Part shown: positions 24,360 through 36,762 of the stretch, piece after piece
Numbering within the stretch: the first letter of the stretch is position 1
Layout of the letters: each line of letters starts with the position of its first letter
From: Pelodera strongyloides
Taxonomy: Eukaryota; Nematoda; Chromadorea; Rhabditida; Rhabditidae
DNA: 64,000 bases
Direction of reading: 5' to 3'
NCBI GenBank assembly: GCA_036852015.1
Contig: JAANDG010000176.1
Span: 185,602-249,601, forward strand
The notes under the pieces: model-generated
The model's database searches: none
What the model saw: only the letters and a program-made list of their open reading frames with translations
What the model was told of the DNA's origin: nothing
Program-made: the position numbers and the translations under genes

Positions 24360-24750
24360 TGTTGAAATTGTAACGTATGCTATTGGGCATACGTATATTT
24401 GTGTAAACAAGTTTTAGAATTGTCTGTTTCGAAAGTATTTCGAAAGTAATTAGCATACGAAAAGTGTAATATAAAGATGCGAGTCGAGCATAGTATTAGA
24501 GTTCCCGAGAGTCTACCGAGAGAGAGGAGCGACTACACTACTACGCCAGGACCTGCTGCCAAGCCTGCTGAGGACTCGACTCGACTGCTACCTACACCTG
24601 TGTGTCTACTCTGGTGATCTACAAAAGCGGTGTCTACACGCGTGCCCGTCTACTCGCCTACACTCCACCGTCTCCATCGTCGTGTATTAATTGTGTTTAG
24701 AGTTCAGAAATAAACTATTCGTATATCTCGTGTGCAACGCATCGCAACGG
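24360..24750 (+). repeat. Possible solo LTR
   Basis: Begins TGTTGAAATTGTAACG, has a TATA-like ATATAAAGATGCG at about 24470, a CT/CA-rich transcript-like stretch, an AATAAA at about 24710, and no open frame. That layout suggests a single LTR. No matching second copy or clear target duplication is visible, so the call is tentative. Confidence 0.3.
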
Positions 24751-24841
24751 GATATAAAAGAAATAATAAATTATTATAAATGGAACTCTTCACATATTTA
24801 CTACTACTTGCATGTGTTATTTCCGACTTGGTATTATCTCC

Positions 24842-25373
24842 AACGAAATGCACAACGACAAAGGGTTAGTAGTGTATGTTGTGTGGGATGACGTGTTGGA
24901 ATAAATTATTAACTAGTAAGATTAATTTACTAACTAAAACCACTCTTCTTGTGGCAAGCAAATCGCTACCTATGAATGCACTAAAACGTTGTTTTCTAGT
25001 GACAAAGATGTGACGCACTTCCTGCCTTCCTGGGTGCATATTAACTATGTATTAACTAGCAACTATTAGAATTATTAGTGACAATCCGATTTCAGAGTAT
25101 CATGCACTAAATATTTGCAATAACTACATACTAAATAATGTTGACAGTGAACGCACGTAATTTCAAAGCATACTCCCCACCCCCTTATTCTTAGTTTTCA
25201 GAGTTATTTCGACCGAGTGTACCATATGAAAGGTCCCAACATGACGGATTATCTGTATTTTAGAATATAAGCCAAATCCGCATTAGGATCATTACTTGAC
25301 GCTGATTCCTATAGTAATTATTTAATGAAAAAATGACGTGAGCATGTGAGGGTGTGATTTGTCACCAAGTACA
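24842..25373. repeat. Duplicated block, copy 2
   Basis: Direct repeat of 23337-23862. Differences are single bases and small gaps (for example CTTCCTGCCTTCCTGG replaces a shorter run near 25022). It ends in a short TACAGGTATT duplication. Confidence 0.75.
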
Positions 25374-25529
25374 GGTATTACAGGTATTACAGTGTAATTT
25401 TTATATTATTAGACTCTTTTGAATGCCGTGAGCACACGAATAAAAAAAAATCAGCATTTGACATTTCTTGTCTACATTGCGTGGCTACTTCTCAAAACAT
25501 TTTCTATCAAAATGCGGGATAGTAATGGA

Positions 25530-25612
25530 GTAACTCGCGAGAACCTGGCGAGCGACTGGCGAAGGTTGGGCAAGATGTGCCGCGAGAAATAGACACTTTC
25601 GCCGCGCACTAT
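25530..25612. repeat. GC-rich CGCGGCGA-family piece
   Basis: CTGGCGAGCGACTGGCGAAG and the end TTTCGCCGCGCACTATCAT match the family's inner words and inverted end. Confidence 0.45.
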
Positions 25613-28044
25613 CATGTTCATTACAGTGCTTCTTCAATGTACTTGTAACGGATGTGCTCAGCTATTTTTATCAATATCAATTTTTATCACAATCAGCTGT
25701 TTACTCCTTACATCCTCTCTGGGTCTCTATAGCATGACAGTTGTCGCGGCGCTCTCTCTCTCTATCCATGATGCGCCGCGGCCCAACTAACAAGTCAGTG
25801 TGCCCATGTCGTTGCTAACACCAAGACGACAATAAATGATGTGTTCGTATTTAATAATATTCATGAACACAACAAATCACACAACAACACAATAAAATAA
25901 TGCTAAATTATGGGCACGGGCAAACCCATAATTTAGATACTCAACAGGTGTAGCACCGATCGTTGAACATTATTATTTTTTCGCCGCGGTATATCGTATG
26001 TCCTTTATTCAGCTTATTCATTCAATAGAAATTCGGCTAACAGCTCAAAAGTTTACCTTCTTATTTATAATTAAGCAAGCACACACAATGTGTATTTGGT
26101 CCGGCAATATTGAGTCAATACAAAGTTTCTTGGAATTAACGAGTCATTTACTCATTCCTAGACTATTTTTTGTAGTACACGTGTGTACTATTTACAATTG
26201 TCTCTATGGTCTTTTTGAGGTCTTAAGAGCAAAAGCAGTATATGATGGGGGCCAGCTAATTATGCGCCCCACCTGTGGGACGCAATATATAGGAAGAGAG
26301 GAAAATGTACCTGCTTATTTTCCAAGAAAAACAACTTGTGAGTAATAATTCCCACAAAAACCAATAAAGAGAATACACCATTCAAGAAATAAACAGAATA
26401 AACACACAGACGAAACTTATTAAAGGATCATAGCACATCGGGATCAAGGTTATAAACTGTTCTTTGGTATATAAGCGCGTTAGAAAATAAATTAAGAGCA
26501 GTTTAAAACATATAATCAGTTAATAATATCAGTGTGCACACAGTAATGCAGTATTAATATACTGCCACGGTTTTTTTTGAAACGCATCGAGTACATCAGT
26601 CTTCTTATGCAGTTATGCAATCATCAATTCCTTTGGCACACCGCGGCGCCGTCCTATTGGCTTATATTAAAAGGTTTATTTACATCAAATAAAGAACATA
26701 AATTAAATGAACATAAATAATAACAAGATCGCACAGAGTATTAAGTCATTCACTACAAACAAACAAACAAAAAACATTTTCACCGCGCACCTTTTTTGAT
26801 ATCCGCGGTAGTAGTGTAGTAGGTAAAAATCTCCTTCCGATTTTATTTTTCAATAAATAAACTATAAACTGTTTGCTAATCAAGGACAACACGACGAGTT
26901 ATATACTACTTTCTTTTCATCATTTCATTGTGATGCACGCCCTGTGGTGTTATTTAATAAATAAATAAATAAAAAGGTTTGATTATCATCAGGGAAATGA
27001 ACAATGTGCAGAAACTCTACCAGTACCGCAGTACACGTACCCGTACCGTAACCGTATGCAACTGGGCTTCGATTTCATTCAGTTTCTGTTTGGATATCAG
27101 TGAGGTAGTCTTGATTCTGACGAAACTTGTATTATGCTTATGTTACATTATATTAATTTATGTTTTTAAACTCCCTTTACACCAAAAATAGCTACTAATA
27201 TGCACTAATTGCCACTGACGCAATAAGCCGACAAAATTTTTGAATAAAGCAGAATAGAAATAAAGGTTTCTGAAAAGCGTTAGCTGTTATCGTATACATA
27301 CATCTGTTCAGTGAAATAAATACCCACGCAGGTTGTAACGTATTACTCAGATATTATTTTAAATTTGTGTCATACTTTTGAGAAATGACAAAAAAACTCA
27401 TTAAATTCGCCTTTACTTTTTCAGATTAAAATTGTCACGGATTATTTTGAATTTTGGGATTATACTCGAATTTTTAAGAATTATAAATCCTTATTATAAG
27501 TTATAAGTAAGAGTGGAGAAAACATAATCCCAAAGGTTTTTGGCTTATTTACGCCGAAAATAGCTGAATTAAGTCGAATACGCTCGTGGGCTTGTTTTGT
27601 GTTTGCTTGGAAAACAGACGGTATCGCCGCCTGAGGTGAATACCCATACCTAGGCGATCCTACTCAAATGATCATACTACATACTTATATGAAACGTCTG
27701 AAACGTATCTTTCAAGTTTATGTAATAAAATTCAAATGCACTTATTTTTGAGAGTTGCGAAAAGGGACTACTACACCAAACGACTGAAATGTAGAATTCC
27801 GTTTCGTTCACACAAAAACAAGGTTGATATGTAGTGAGAATTGTACAGTGAATACATGTGTTCCTTTTTTAAATTACTGTTCTAAATATACAGTTGTTTA
27901 GAATGGATGAACACCTCCAGGGGCACAAACATACGTCTGTTCATAATAAATAGAATGAAGCTGACTTATTTGTACAGAATTTCAGAGGACTTTTTTTCAG
28001 AGGGCTGAGGAGCCCTCTGCACTGGAGGAAGCTACGCTGTCTCA

Positions 28045-28330
28045 AAACTTCTACTTTCACCCCAAAAATACTACACCAAAGCGTAAAAATACTACCCGGC
28101 GTAGTAAGATCCCACAAATTGGTTAGGATATTCCCGAAAATGGGGTAGACATGTAGTAGTCCGACCAGATAAATGTTTACCTCACTAGCCCATTTTCGTA
28201 GAATACTACCACCACTTGGAAAATACTACCCCAATTTTGGTAATTCTACAATTGGGTTGTATATTTCCCGGGGATAACATTCTTCCATGTGGTAGTGCAT
28301 GTTTTTTCAGAGTAGTATAGTTTCAAAATC
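28045..28330. repeat. ATACTACC repeat family, copy 1
   Basis: AAATACTACACC, AAATACTACCCGGCGTAGTA, AATACTACCCCAATTTTGGT and similar words recur. The same GGCGTAGTA and GGGGTAGTAT words appear at 36410-36625, so this is a dispersed non-coding family. Confidence 0.45.
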
Positions 28331-29765
28331 GTGTAGGCATTCCTTTGAACTTGTGTTGTGTGAGTGCGCCGCTCTAGATGTGTGATGGCGCAGAGCACGG
28401 GAACGTGAACTAGTTAACCAATCTTACTTTTAGAGCGTAACGCACATCATCCAAACATACAAACAAACAGAGATTCCAGATTTACATAATACACATACGT
28501 TCGCATAAAGTTAGTTACTCGTTTTCCATCGTATGCAAATGCACTGTACCGAGTTGCCAATAACCGTTGCCTTGTATGGATACCGTTGGCTTCAAAACAT
28601 TATGTATTGGCAAACACCCACAACGCGTGATTCTACTTAAAAGTAATTAAAAAGTACATAGACGCGTTGAGATTCCACAAATAAACAATAATGAAATTAG
28701 CATACACAGTTTCATGAATCATTATCCATTTCGTGTTTATGTCCTAGTCAGCATTCAAATGACTACATTGAGGCTTCAGTAATTACTATACATTCTCTTT
28801 AAACCTGTTTATGTCATCATTTGGACTAGTCAGTAGTTTGTCCCTACTGTATTCCGTAGATTGTTTAGAAAACCGGCGAGAGAGTGCGCAGACTGTGGAG
28901 TGTGCGAGACGACGAGGGTGGGGCGATGAGGGATACTCATACCTTTGTGAAACAATTTCCCTGAACGCTGGATTCGTGGCGTGCGAAACAGATTTCTGGG
29001 TTTTGAGCCGGTTCCAGTGAATTAGGGCCCCGGGCCCCTAAGCCATGTGGAGAGACGCAGACGACGAGAGCGATTCCACAAAAGTTGGGGGGTGCGCGAC
29101 CAAGGCGTGCCCTTATTTGGTAATATATAAGATGGAAGTGACCTAAGGCAGGAGTCTACCAGCAGACTTCAAGTCTGAGCAGTCACTGAAAGTCTATAGC
29201 TAAGCTTTCGGCCCCCTTTTTGGCTAACGACTAGCTTGGAAGCGCTTGGGAGTTGGTTTTATTTAAAAGAGGTTAATATTTGTAAGTATTTGTTATTTCT
29301 TGATGCTTATCTTAATTTTGTACCATTCGAAGGGTTTACTTACTTGCGCCGATTAATTAAAGGGGCGTAGACATTCTTCTTCTATTTTTTTCATTCAAAT
29401 TCTATAGTCCATGATTTTTATTGTGTGTTCTAACGAAACCAAAAGTTCACTGAACCGAGAAACTCTGTGTTATAAAATATAAGTACTGGACTGCTCATTA
29501 GCGAGTTATAATTGTTTTCCCTGTCAGTGATGTTATTTAAAAAATAATGAACTAAAACTAAAAAGATATAATAAAATCTGACCTGGAACAACAATTGCAG
29601 GTTTTTCTAAGCCCAATTGTAAGCTACAAAGATTGTCCAAGTTTAGGTTTCTGCCTTGAACCTTGAACCGTCACAATTGAGAAAAACCAAGAAAGCGCTC
29701 TTTCTCCTGTTAGCACACGAACAGCGCCGCGTTCATCAACCTTGACGACCTCGGTCACCACGTCA

Positions 29766-32700
29766 ATGTGGGACGCGATCTTCTACAGTCAACCGGTTAA
29801 TTATCTACAACCGGAATGCCTACAGTACACTGAGATGAACAATCAGGGAACTCTTGCCAAATCAGGTGCGTGTGTTGGTTGACTACGGTACCTTGGGGAA
29901 CCTTACTACGGTGCTCGGGGAAGTTGCTATGGTACTACAGTCAAAATACTCCCATTGGAAGCTTTAGAATTTGAATATTGAATTTCGAAAGATCATCACT
30001 GTGCTAAAACACATCATAAAGAAAACAAAAGCGAATCATTATCAGATCAGCTATACGATAGTTAGACTCACTTCAGGCCCATATTAGTTATTAAAAGTTT
30101 AAAAGTACGAAGAAACCTTTTTTATATGCAACAAATTGTATTTGTATACAAAAAATGAGCAGACTACACGCGTTTGTTTACCACAGCAAATTATGTTCCC
30201 TTTGATTAGCGCCCCTACTTACGTAATTACTACTTTTTCAATGTACTCACCTATTTTTCAGTACAACAGAAATTAATTGCTTTATTTTTACCACTAGCAA
30301 TTTATATAAAAATGATAATTAAAATAAATTCAGGAAGCTTTGAAAAACTACTCAAGTATAAGAATCGCTCCGCGCCCTACACGCCACGGAGTTCAATCAG
30401 GTAAGGAATTTTAAAGCGATATGGCATGTGGAACTTGATTCCCTTGTATTATATGCAAATTTCTGTGCAAGTCTACAGTCTACATCAGAAGGGCACATAA
30501 TTGAAAACGGAACACAACTTGCCTAAAGCAATTGTCCATCTTGTGTTTCGAACCCACGTGTCATTCCGCTTAGTATGTGTATTTTTTGTCTCTTCCTTAT
30601 GCATATATGAAGAACATAATAAGTTATTAAAACACTTTTCTAATTTTATTATTACTATTTGTTTATAACAAGAACTAGAATTGTATTCATTATAAGGAAC
30701 TCTGTGGTTACGCAAACAGCACAACATTCGAACTTTTAATTTTAATCCTTCAGAGTATTCGCGTCTTCTATTTCCAATTAGTGCCCTAAAGGGGAAACAA
30801 TGATGTATTTTTTTGGTATTTCCCATAAATTTGTCTTAGGATAATATGTAATTTTATCCCCTTATCTCAGCTTTATCCTTCTTATTTATAATCCCAATTT
30901 GTAATAGTCATTCACATGTTTTGAGCTAGTTTTTTTATTTCCACATTAGGCGAATCAAGTCTAGTTCATTGTAGTAACAACCCAGGGGGCGAATTAGGCT
31001 TATTGTTAGATCAGCGCTTACTTATAATGATATTACACTTTGGTAATTGTATGACAGATTTGCTAATGATGTGGCCTGTGCCAAAAAAATTTGTAATCAA
31101 GTCAGTACAGTTGTGATACACACGGCTAAGTTTAGAAAGACGCTTATTTTAAAAAAAAAACCAATCGCCGCGCAAAGGGGTCAGGCACACAAACAGAGGG
31201 AACGCTGCGCGGATGGTGTGCCGGGGGTGTGCCAAATGTGTGCAATTATGCATGATGTGTGCAGAGTGGGATTCCTGCCGCATCCTCGCCTGGCGCCCCT
31301 AGATAGGCTGCACTGCGGCGCGTTTCTTTTTGTAGCGCGGCGCCTGCGCGGAGCTCCATCAGAGAAAGTTCTAATATTCAATTTCTGCAGTTCTGCCTCT
31401 GATGACTGTGCTGGCACGTCTTCGTCTTCAGGACGCCAACAAGTCTGTTCAATCTGTACTGATGCGGCAGAGGGATTTCATTTTGGTGCAATTGCGTGCG
31501 CGGCTTGCGGAGCATTCTTCAGGTATTTCCGTCACAACGTGGTCATTTATTTGCGTGTCTAGTTTTTGTTTCCACTTCCAAAATTGTGTGTCCATGATTT
31601 GGCATAGGAATTTTGTTACTTTGTTGATAATTGAATATTTGATACTGACAAAATATTAATTGACAATTTCAGACGATCGATATCGGACCAAAAAGTGTAC
31701 AGTTGTGCGACGCGGAAATGTGCTGTACGAGGAGGTAGCTACTTTATAAATATGGCTACGCAAATACTCTGGGTCGCAGCCGCGCAGAGCACCCCCAGCC
31801 AGGGGCGCTCGCCCCTTATGTTTGACCCTCTGCGCGGCGGCCGGGGGTGCGCTGGCGGTTGGCATTTCTGGGTGTGCGGTGTGCTGCGCGCCGCAAACGT
31901 AGTGGACGAGTTTGCGCGGCGACAGTGCCTATGCAACTTTATCTAACAATAATTAGCTATATGTTTGTATAGAATTAATCAAATGTATTTTAAAACACGC
32001 GATTATAGCTCTTGTAAACAATCAATTTTCGGGGAATATGTAAAATCGTCAGGAACCAAGCATTATTTATTGAAACTATGTTGGCGCTATATGGCTAATA
32101 AAGATTTTAAAAAATCATTCAGACGCTCACAAACGCGGCGGAATCTGTCGATACTGTCGATTTGAGAAATGTCTTGCGGCTGGCATGATGCCAACAGGTT
32201 GGTAGATGCAACAATTATATACAAACGTTGAAGCACTTTTTTTTCAAACTTTCCCTCTTTTCCCTACACCCCTATTTTTGTGTCGCAGTGTCTCAATCCC
32301 TTTCCCACCGTAAAGTAATTTATCACTGCTGAGTAGGATGATAACAACAATAAGTAAACTAATAGCGTTTGTAAATAAGGAGATAATTAACTGCATTTGA
32401 AAAAAAACCAATGCTGGCTTATTTCAAGGGCTTATCTATTCAATGTGTTCGTTATTTTTTCATCCTCGGATCCACACCTTTTGGAGTATTTAGTAAATAT
32501 ATAAGTAAATTTTTAGAAGTTCAACTGAAACGTGTCGTCCGTAGCGCATCACAGTCGGCATCAAGCACTTCGGACGTAAGTTCGACTTTGAATTCTGCAG
32601 TGCGGAGAAATAAAATTATAGAGAAGCTAAAGAGCAAGAGAGAATGAGAGAAATAGAGAAATAGAGCAGAAGATAGATATATGGGCAGACTTGCGAAAAC

Positions 32701-35700
32701 AATACCTTAGCAATAATAATGAATCGGTGTGCAAGTAATTTTTTTGCAAAACAACCTCTTACTCTTATTAGTAGTTTAGTATAAAAACTTAATTTTCGTG
32801 AATACCGGCCGGATTTGAAACATATCGAGTAGAACAGCATTCTTATGCATCGTATGCAAATCAAATGCGCATAAATTAGAATAAAAAATCACACTAAATT
32901 CGAGCAAATTAGCATAAATACGTAAGGATTCAGTTGTCCACGATGTGTTTCATAAACCGACCGGTATTTCGCTTTGCGAGGAAATTTTTGTAGAAGTAAT
33001 AATTTAAGTGCTACTCCTTGGCCGAATCACAAACGTCTCGTACATCCACATTAGAAGCTATAGTGCAACTACGGCGAGATTTGTCTCAACGAAGGGCCAG
33101 CTGTTATTGTGAACAGGTATGCTTTTTTTGCAATATTCAATACTAAACTTTCCTCCACTGATGAAACTCCGTGTAATTGCGGTGCACAAAAAGAAGGACC
33201 GCCAGAGCTGGGCGGCGCACCAAGGGTGCGCGAAGGTGTACGATAGGTGCGCAGGAAGCCACGTGTCATACCCCTTTGGCCATTAAAGTGTACTACAGGT
33301 GCGCGGGAAGCCACGTGTCATACCCCTTTAAAACAATCATTTAGAATTTAATAAGCTCCACTCTCCCAACTCAATTCCGATGTATGGACGTTGACTTTGA
33401 ACTCTTCAATACATTTATTCTCGGCAATCCGATATTCAACCTTATTACGAAGCATGGCGACCAATTGGAAACACCAGTCAAGGTAGCTTTTTAGGCTTAG
33501 GTGCAATTTTGTAAGTAGTCTAATATTATCATTTATGATTATTATTTTCTTATTTCTTATTATTTCTTTTTATTATCCTCTTATTTCTTATTATTATTTT
33601 ATTGTTATTTTCTCGATTCATGGAGATACATTAAACAGACTGATTAGAGCCTATGAGTGAAGCAAACTAGCACACAGATCACCATTTTGGTGGGCGAGGA
33701 CAGCTGAACTGCCTTTATGAATACAAGTTTTATGATGTAGCACGTTTCTGAGTAATAGTCTCCGATTAGAACAAAAATGCTTTCAGCCTGAGCCTGGTCT
33801 ACCAACTTCGTGGAATACACTGCCAAAGGTTCGTCAAATATGATTCATAAAAATTTTAATTATAAAATAAACGTAAAGAATTAGGTTAGTCCGAAAATCT
33901 GTTTCTGATTAAGACCTTTTGAAAGTATTATCATTTTTTTGTGAATGAAGCCCGCTGCGAGGGTGGTGACCATTGTACTTATTATACGAATATTGTTTAC
34001 TCTCTAATAAGAAGTAGAAAGCTATATTCTGGGAAAGGATTATTGGAAAACAATGAAAGTACATCACGTGCTTTGGATTAATAATACGGGGTATTTGGTT
34101 TTTTTTTTTTTCCTTTCTGAGATCTCGATTGATGATGCATACTAAAGTTTCCATGTAAATGAATTCAATTGAGTTTAATAGGCTTAAAGGAGAAGCAATA
34201 CATGAGATTGCCGAAAGTAAGCAGTATGGAACGTGTTTTTGAAACAATACTCGAGAACCTGATTCACATGCTTTATGTTCAAATTGCATCCCATTCGGTG
34301 CACTTATACTTATAGCAAGAAATTAGCATACAAAAACATGGGAATGATGTTGCAAAGCATAGGGTTCAAAACCACGTACCATACCCCTTTAACATTTCTA
34401 CAGTACATAATGAAGCGAAATTTAGAATTCCGTCCATCAAAACATTTTCTTTATGTTTTGCGTGTTTGAAATGTCCGTGTCCACGTCGGTTCTTGGTGGA
34501 GTTCAATTGGATCGATGTGTTATGCCGGTAAAGAATTTTAGCTTCATCTAGCTTTAAAGCAAAATACCGGCCGGTTTTTGAAACGCATCGAGTACACCAG
34601 CATTCTTACGCCGCTTATGCAAATGAACATAAATAGAATAAGAAATCGAGCTAAATTCGAGTCACTCAGCATAGATACGTACACGATGCGTTTCAAAAAC
34701 CGGCCGGTATTTCGATTTAACCTTTCAGCCTTTTAGTTTTTAGCTAAGGATAATGTTCGCTTCATTCATAAAAGAGGTGTATCTTTTCTCTCTTCTATCT
34801 ATGTCATGTGCGTTCGCTTTCCACTTAGCACTTGGTAACAAAATAAACGTAACTATGTTTGCTGCTACAGGCTCCCATAAACGTCTTTTTTCACGACTTT
34901 CGATTGCTTTCCAACATGGTTTGCACTAGCTTATTTAGTACAGGAGTGTCTTCAGAGGCCATATTCACCACTCAATTCCCCATGGGGATTTTCCCGTCTT
35001 TTTCTCTGCGTGTCTCACTTTAGAATGCTATTTTCTGTCCCCAGGGAATATTTCCCCGAGGGAATCATAGTGGTGACTATGGCCTCAGCATAACATGTTT
35101 ACCTGTTCCTAATTATGAGGATTTTTTTAGAATACATGTGCTGTGGATGTGTCTATTAGTGCCTTAAGGAAATTCTTCGCTACGGAGGATGGGATAAAGG
35201 ATCCGGATTGTTTAGCTAGGTGAGAAGTTTGTTGGATTTTTTTTTTTTTGTGATTGTTGGATGCCTTTCAGGTGTCGCAGAAGAATGGCTTCTATGTTTG
35301 TCTAAGTCATATGCAAAGTTAAAATGCTCAAAAAATACCTTCACATCCTTTATTTTTCAAACCTAAACTGGCGAAGGTGTGGCAAAGTCGCCGCGCATCT
35401 CTCTAACTCCAGTGGCTCAAGCAGGCTCAAGCAGTCAGCACATTCACATAAAGTTCTCGCCTCGCGAATTGTTCGCGGGTTCGCTATTTCGCATCGCGCT
35501 TTTCTCACCGCTAACGTCTCGCCGTCCTAAAAACTTCTCGCCGCCCTAATTATGCGTGACAATGCTTCGCGGCACACTACCAGTCTTTACCAATGTATTT
35601 TAGACTTTGTCATCCATTCTTCGCGCACATCGTTCGCGTGAATGCCAGAGCTCTGCAAGCTGCGAATCTGGACGAAACAGAAACTGCCTTCTTATTTTTC

Positions 35701-36074
35701 ATCAGTCTGAGTCAAGCTGGTAAGCTAATTTCAACATCGAGGATAATCTAACAACACGTTTAATTTCGCGCATACTCTGAGCGACGGACAGGAAATATTA
35801 TCGTATGTCGTTTGCTTAGAATGCTCTTATACCAATGATTGAATTAAAATTACAATTAGGTGATAATTAATATATTCCAGCATCGCTCAATTACCATGAA
35901 CATAGTGAGGACCTCGGCTCTGTGTTGTTAGAAGAGATCGCTAATCATTATGACGACGCGGGCATAGATGTCTCAGCCAAAATGGGCAACCTTCTACTTT
36001 TTGTGACCCTCCTTATTCAGGCACTAAAGGACTTTAAAGAATACATATTGTTAGTTGAACTAGCTAGATATTAA
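29766..36074 (+). CDS. Nuclear hormone receptor (NHR), 11 exons
   Basis: Exons: 29766-29865, 31432-31522, 31673-31734, 32123-32197, 32517-32575, 33009-33116, 33345-33482, 35131-35209, 35272-35317, 35604-35719, 35881-36074 (1,068 coding bases, 355 aa). Residues about 38-115 are the DNA-binding domain: first finger VCSICTDAAEGFHFG then CAACGAFFRR (P-box and recognition helix), second finger CATRKC with CRYCRFEKCLAAGMM, then EVQLKR. The ligand-binding domain follows (TSTLEAIVQLRR, MDVDFELFNTF, ISALRKFFATEDGIKDPD, EEWLLCLSKSYAKLCHPFF, LQAANLDETETAFLFFISL, VLLEEIANHY, to VELARY). This is a ligand-regulated or orphan transcription factor acting in the nucleus. Phases agree throughout, but the donor at 35210 (GTTTAG) is weak and the acceptor at 33008 (TTTAAG) unusual. 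ATG 29766 is the first in frame after an upstream stop. Confidence 0.8.
30409..30470. repeat. Partial CCGGCCGG-type MITE end
   Basis: TTTTAAAGCGATATGGCATG followed by TATATGCAAATTTCTG matches the left part of the family. It lies in intron 1 of the nuclear receptor gene. Confidence 0.35.
31165..31375. repeat. GC-rich foldback in NHR intron 1
   Basis: AATCGCCGCGCAAAGGGG on the left and GCGGCGCGTTTCTTTTTG on the right bound a GC-rich stretch with repeated GTGTGCC words. It gives long false ORFs on both strands. Confidence 0.5.
31755..31940. repeat. GC-rich repeat in NHR intron 3
   Basis: CAGCCGCGCAGAGCACCCCC, GCGCGGCGGCCGGGGGTGCG and GTTTGCGCGGCGACAGTGC lie within 190 bases and resemble the 7360-7568 repeat. 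False ORFs occur on both strands. Confidence 0.5.
32797..32979. mobile_element. CCGGCCGG-type MITE in NHR intron
   Basis: Left GTGAATACCGGCCGGATTTG; right TTCATAAACCGACCGGTATT followed by TCGCTTTG. It lies in the intron between 32575 and 33009, about 30 bases before the next exon. Confidence 0.8.
33185..33330. repeat. Repeat with duplicated GCCACGTGTCATACCCCTTT
   Basis: The 20-base word GCCACGTGTCATACCCCTTT, preceded by GTGCGCRGGAA, occurs at about 33250 and 33310, and a related ACCACGTACCATACCCCTTT at about 34371. It is GC-rich and non-coding, in an NHR intron. Confidence 0.5.
34551..34722. mobile_element. CCGGCCGG-type MITE in NHR intron
   Basis: Left CTTTAAAGCAAAATACCGGC; right CAAAAACCGGCCGGTATTTC. 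A nearly intact family member, useful as the reference for the split copy at 41168/46564. Confidence 0.85.
34954..35088. mobile_element. GAGGCC-ended MITE, copy 1
   Basis: Left end AGAGGCCATATTCACCACT, right end GTGGTGACTATGGCCTCAG. The interior has CCCCATGGGGA, CTCTGCGTGTCTCAC and CCCCAGGGAATATTTCCCC. The same element in the other orientation is at 39483-39617. It ends about 40 bases before an NHR exon. Confidence 0.8.
35380..35592. repeat. GC-rich foldback in NHR intron
   Basis: Words CTCGCGAATTGTTCGCGGG, TTCTCGCCGCCCTAATTA and AAAGTCGCCGCGCATCT place it in the CGCGGCGA family. It lies wholly between the exons ending 35317 and starting 35604. Confidence 0.5.
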
Positions 36075-36225
36075 AGCGATATGGCTAGTGGTTTGTGAAA
36101 CTGAACAACTGTCCTCCCATGGGCGCCACCCAGCCCTGCGCACAGAATCGAGCAAGTTTGCTATGATACATGGAATGTTTCTCTCCACGTTAGTTGAACT
36201 CGCTAGAAGAACTAGCTAGATATTA
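36057..36225. repeat. 17-base direct repeat flanking an insert at the NHR stop codon
   Basis: GAACTAGCTAGATATTA occurs at 36057-36073 and again at 36209-36225. The first copy encodes the receptor's last residues; the first bases of the insert (AAAGCGATATGGC, a partial MITE end) complete its TAA stop. The second copy would read Tyr-TAG, so the protein end is the same either way. Confidence 0.6.
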
Positions 36226-36409
36226 GACTACGATAGGGAACATTTGGCTTGAAATTTTTATTGTTTGTATACTTTGCTATTTCATAGTATATATTGTTCA
36301 AAGAGTAAAAATGTAAAAAAAAACAATAAAGATTATAATCGTCTTTTTTTTGCAATATGAAAAAGTACTGCACTCATTTTTTATTTAAAAAAAAAACTAT
36401 TTGGCGTCC

Positions 36410-36625
36410 ATAAGCCTACCTGTGTGGAAGAATACTATCCCTACATGGAAGAACACTATCTTTACAATTTACTACCCCATTGTCTGGCGTAGTAAAATTG
36501 TCAAAAGGGGTTGTATTCTTCAATGGTGGGGTAGTATTTTTCATGTTACAAAATGTTACCCCATATATCTGGGGCAATTGGGGTAGTATATTTCAAATTT
36601 GGGTAGCATACTTCAGTATTGTAAT
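36410..36625. repeat. ATACTACC repeat family, copy 2
   Basis: GAAGAATACTATCCC, TTTACTACCCCATTG, GGCGTAGTAAAATTG and GGGGTAGTATTTTTCA recur here as at 28045-28330. Non-coding. Confidence 0.45.
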
Positions 36626-36762
36626 ATTCTGCACTTTTACCTGTCTAGCTAACTTATTTGAAGCTAACTGACGGCTCCTTTCTCACGAAATGCGCAACTG
36701 GAGTAAATGGGCGCAGAACAAGAAAGTATCCTTGATAACGGAATATTTCATGCAAAATAGTT

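Larger units (their letters stand above)
19720..29765. other. Ten-kilobase repeat-rich region without a supported gene
   Basis: I could not join any open stretches into a gene. It contains a duplicated block, two partial MITEs (20815-20915 and 26571-26630), tRNA-like and LTR-like pieces, GC-rich foldbacks (about 22280-22330 and 25520-25612), and repeated ATACTACC sequence at 28045-28330. A TATATAAG box at about 29126 lies upstream of the nuclear receptor gene but cannot be tied to it. The longest frames (25998-26345, 28811-29020) show no domain or splice context. Confidence 0.45.

Noticed and set aside
28811..29020. 69-codon ORF upstream of the nuclear receptor
   Set aside because: No acceptor or donor in phase with the receptor exons and no recognisable domain.
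31051..31100. Alternative first exon of the nuclear receptor (ATG, 16 codons, GTCAGT donor) with an acceptor at 31390
   Set aside because: It fits in phase, but the exon at 29766-29865 with the stronger acceptor TCTTCGTCTTCAG at 31431 gives better coding sequence and splice sites.
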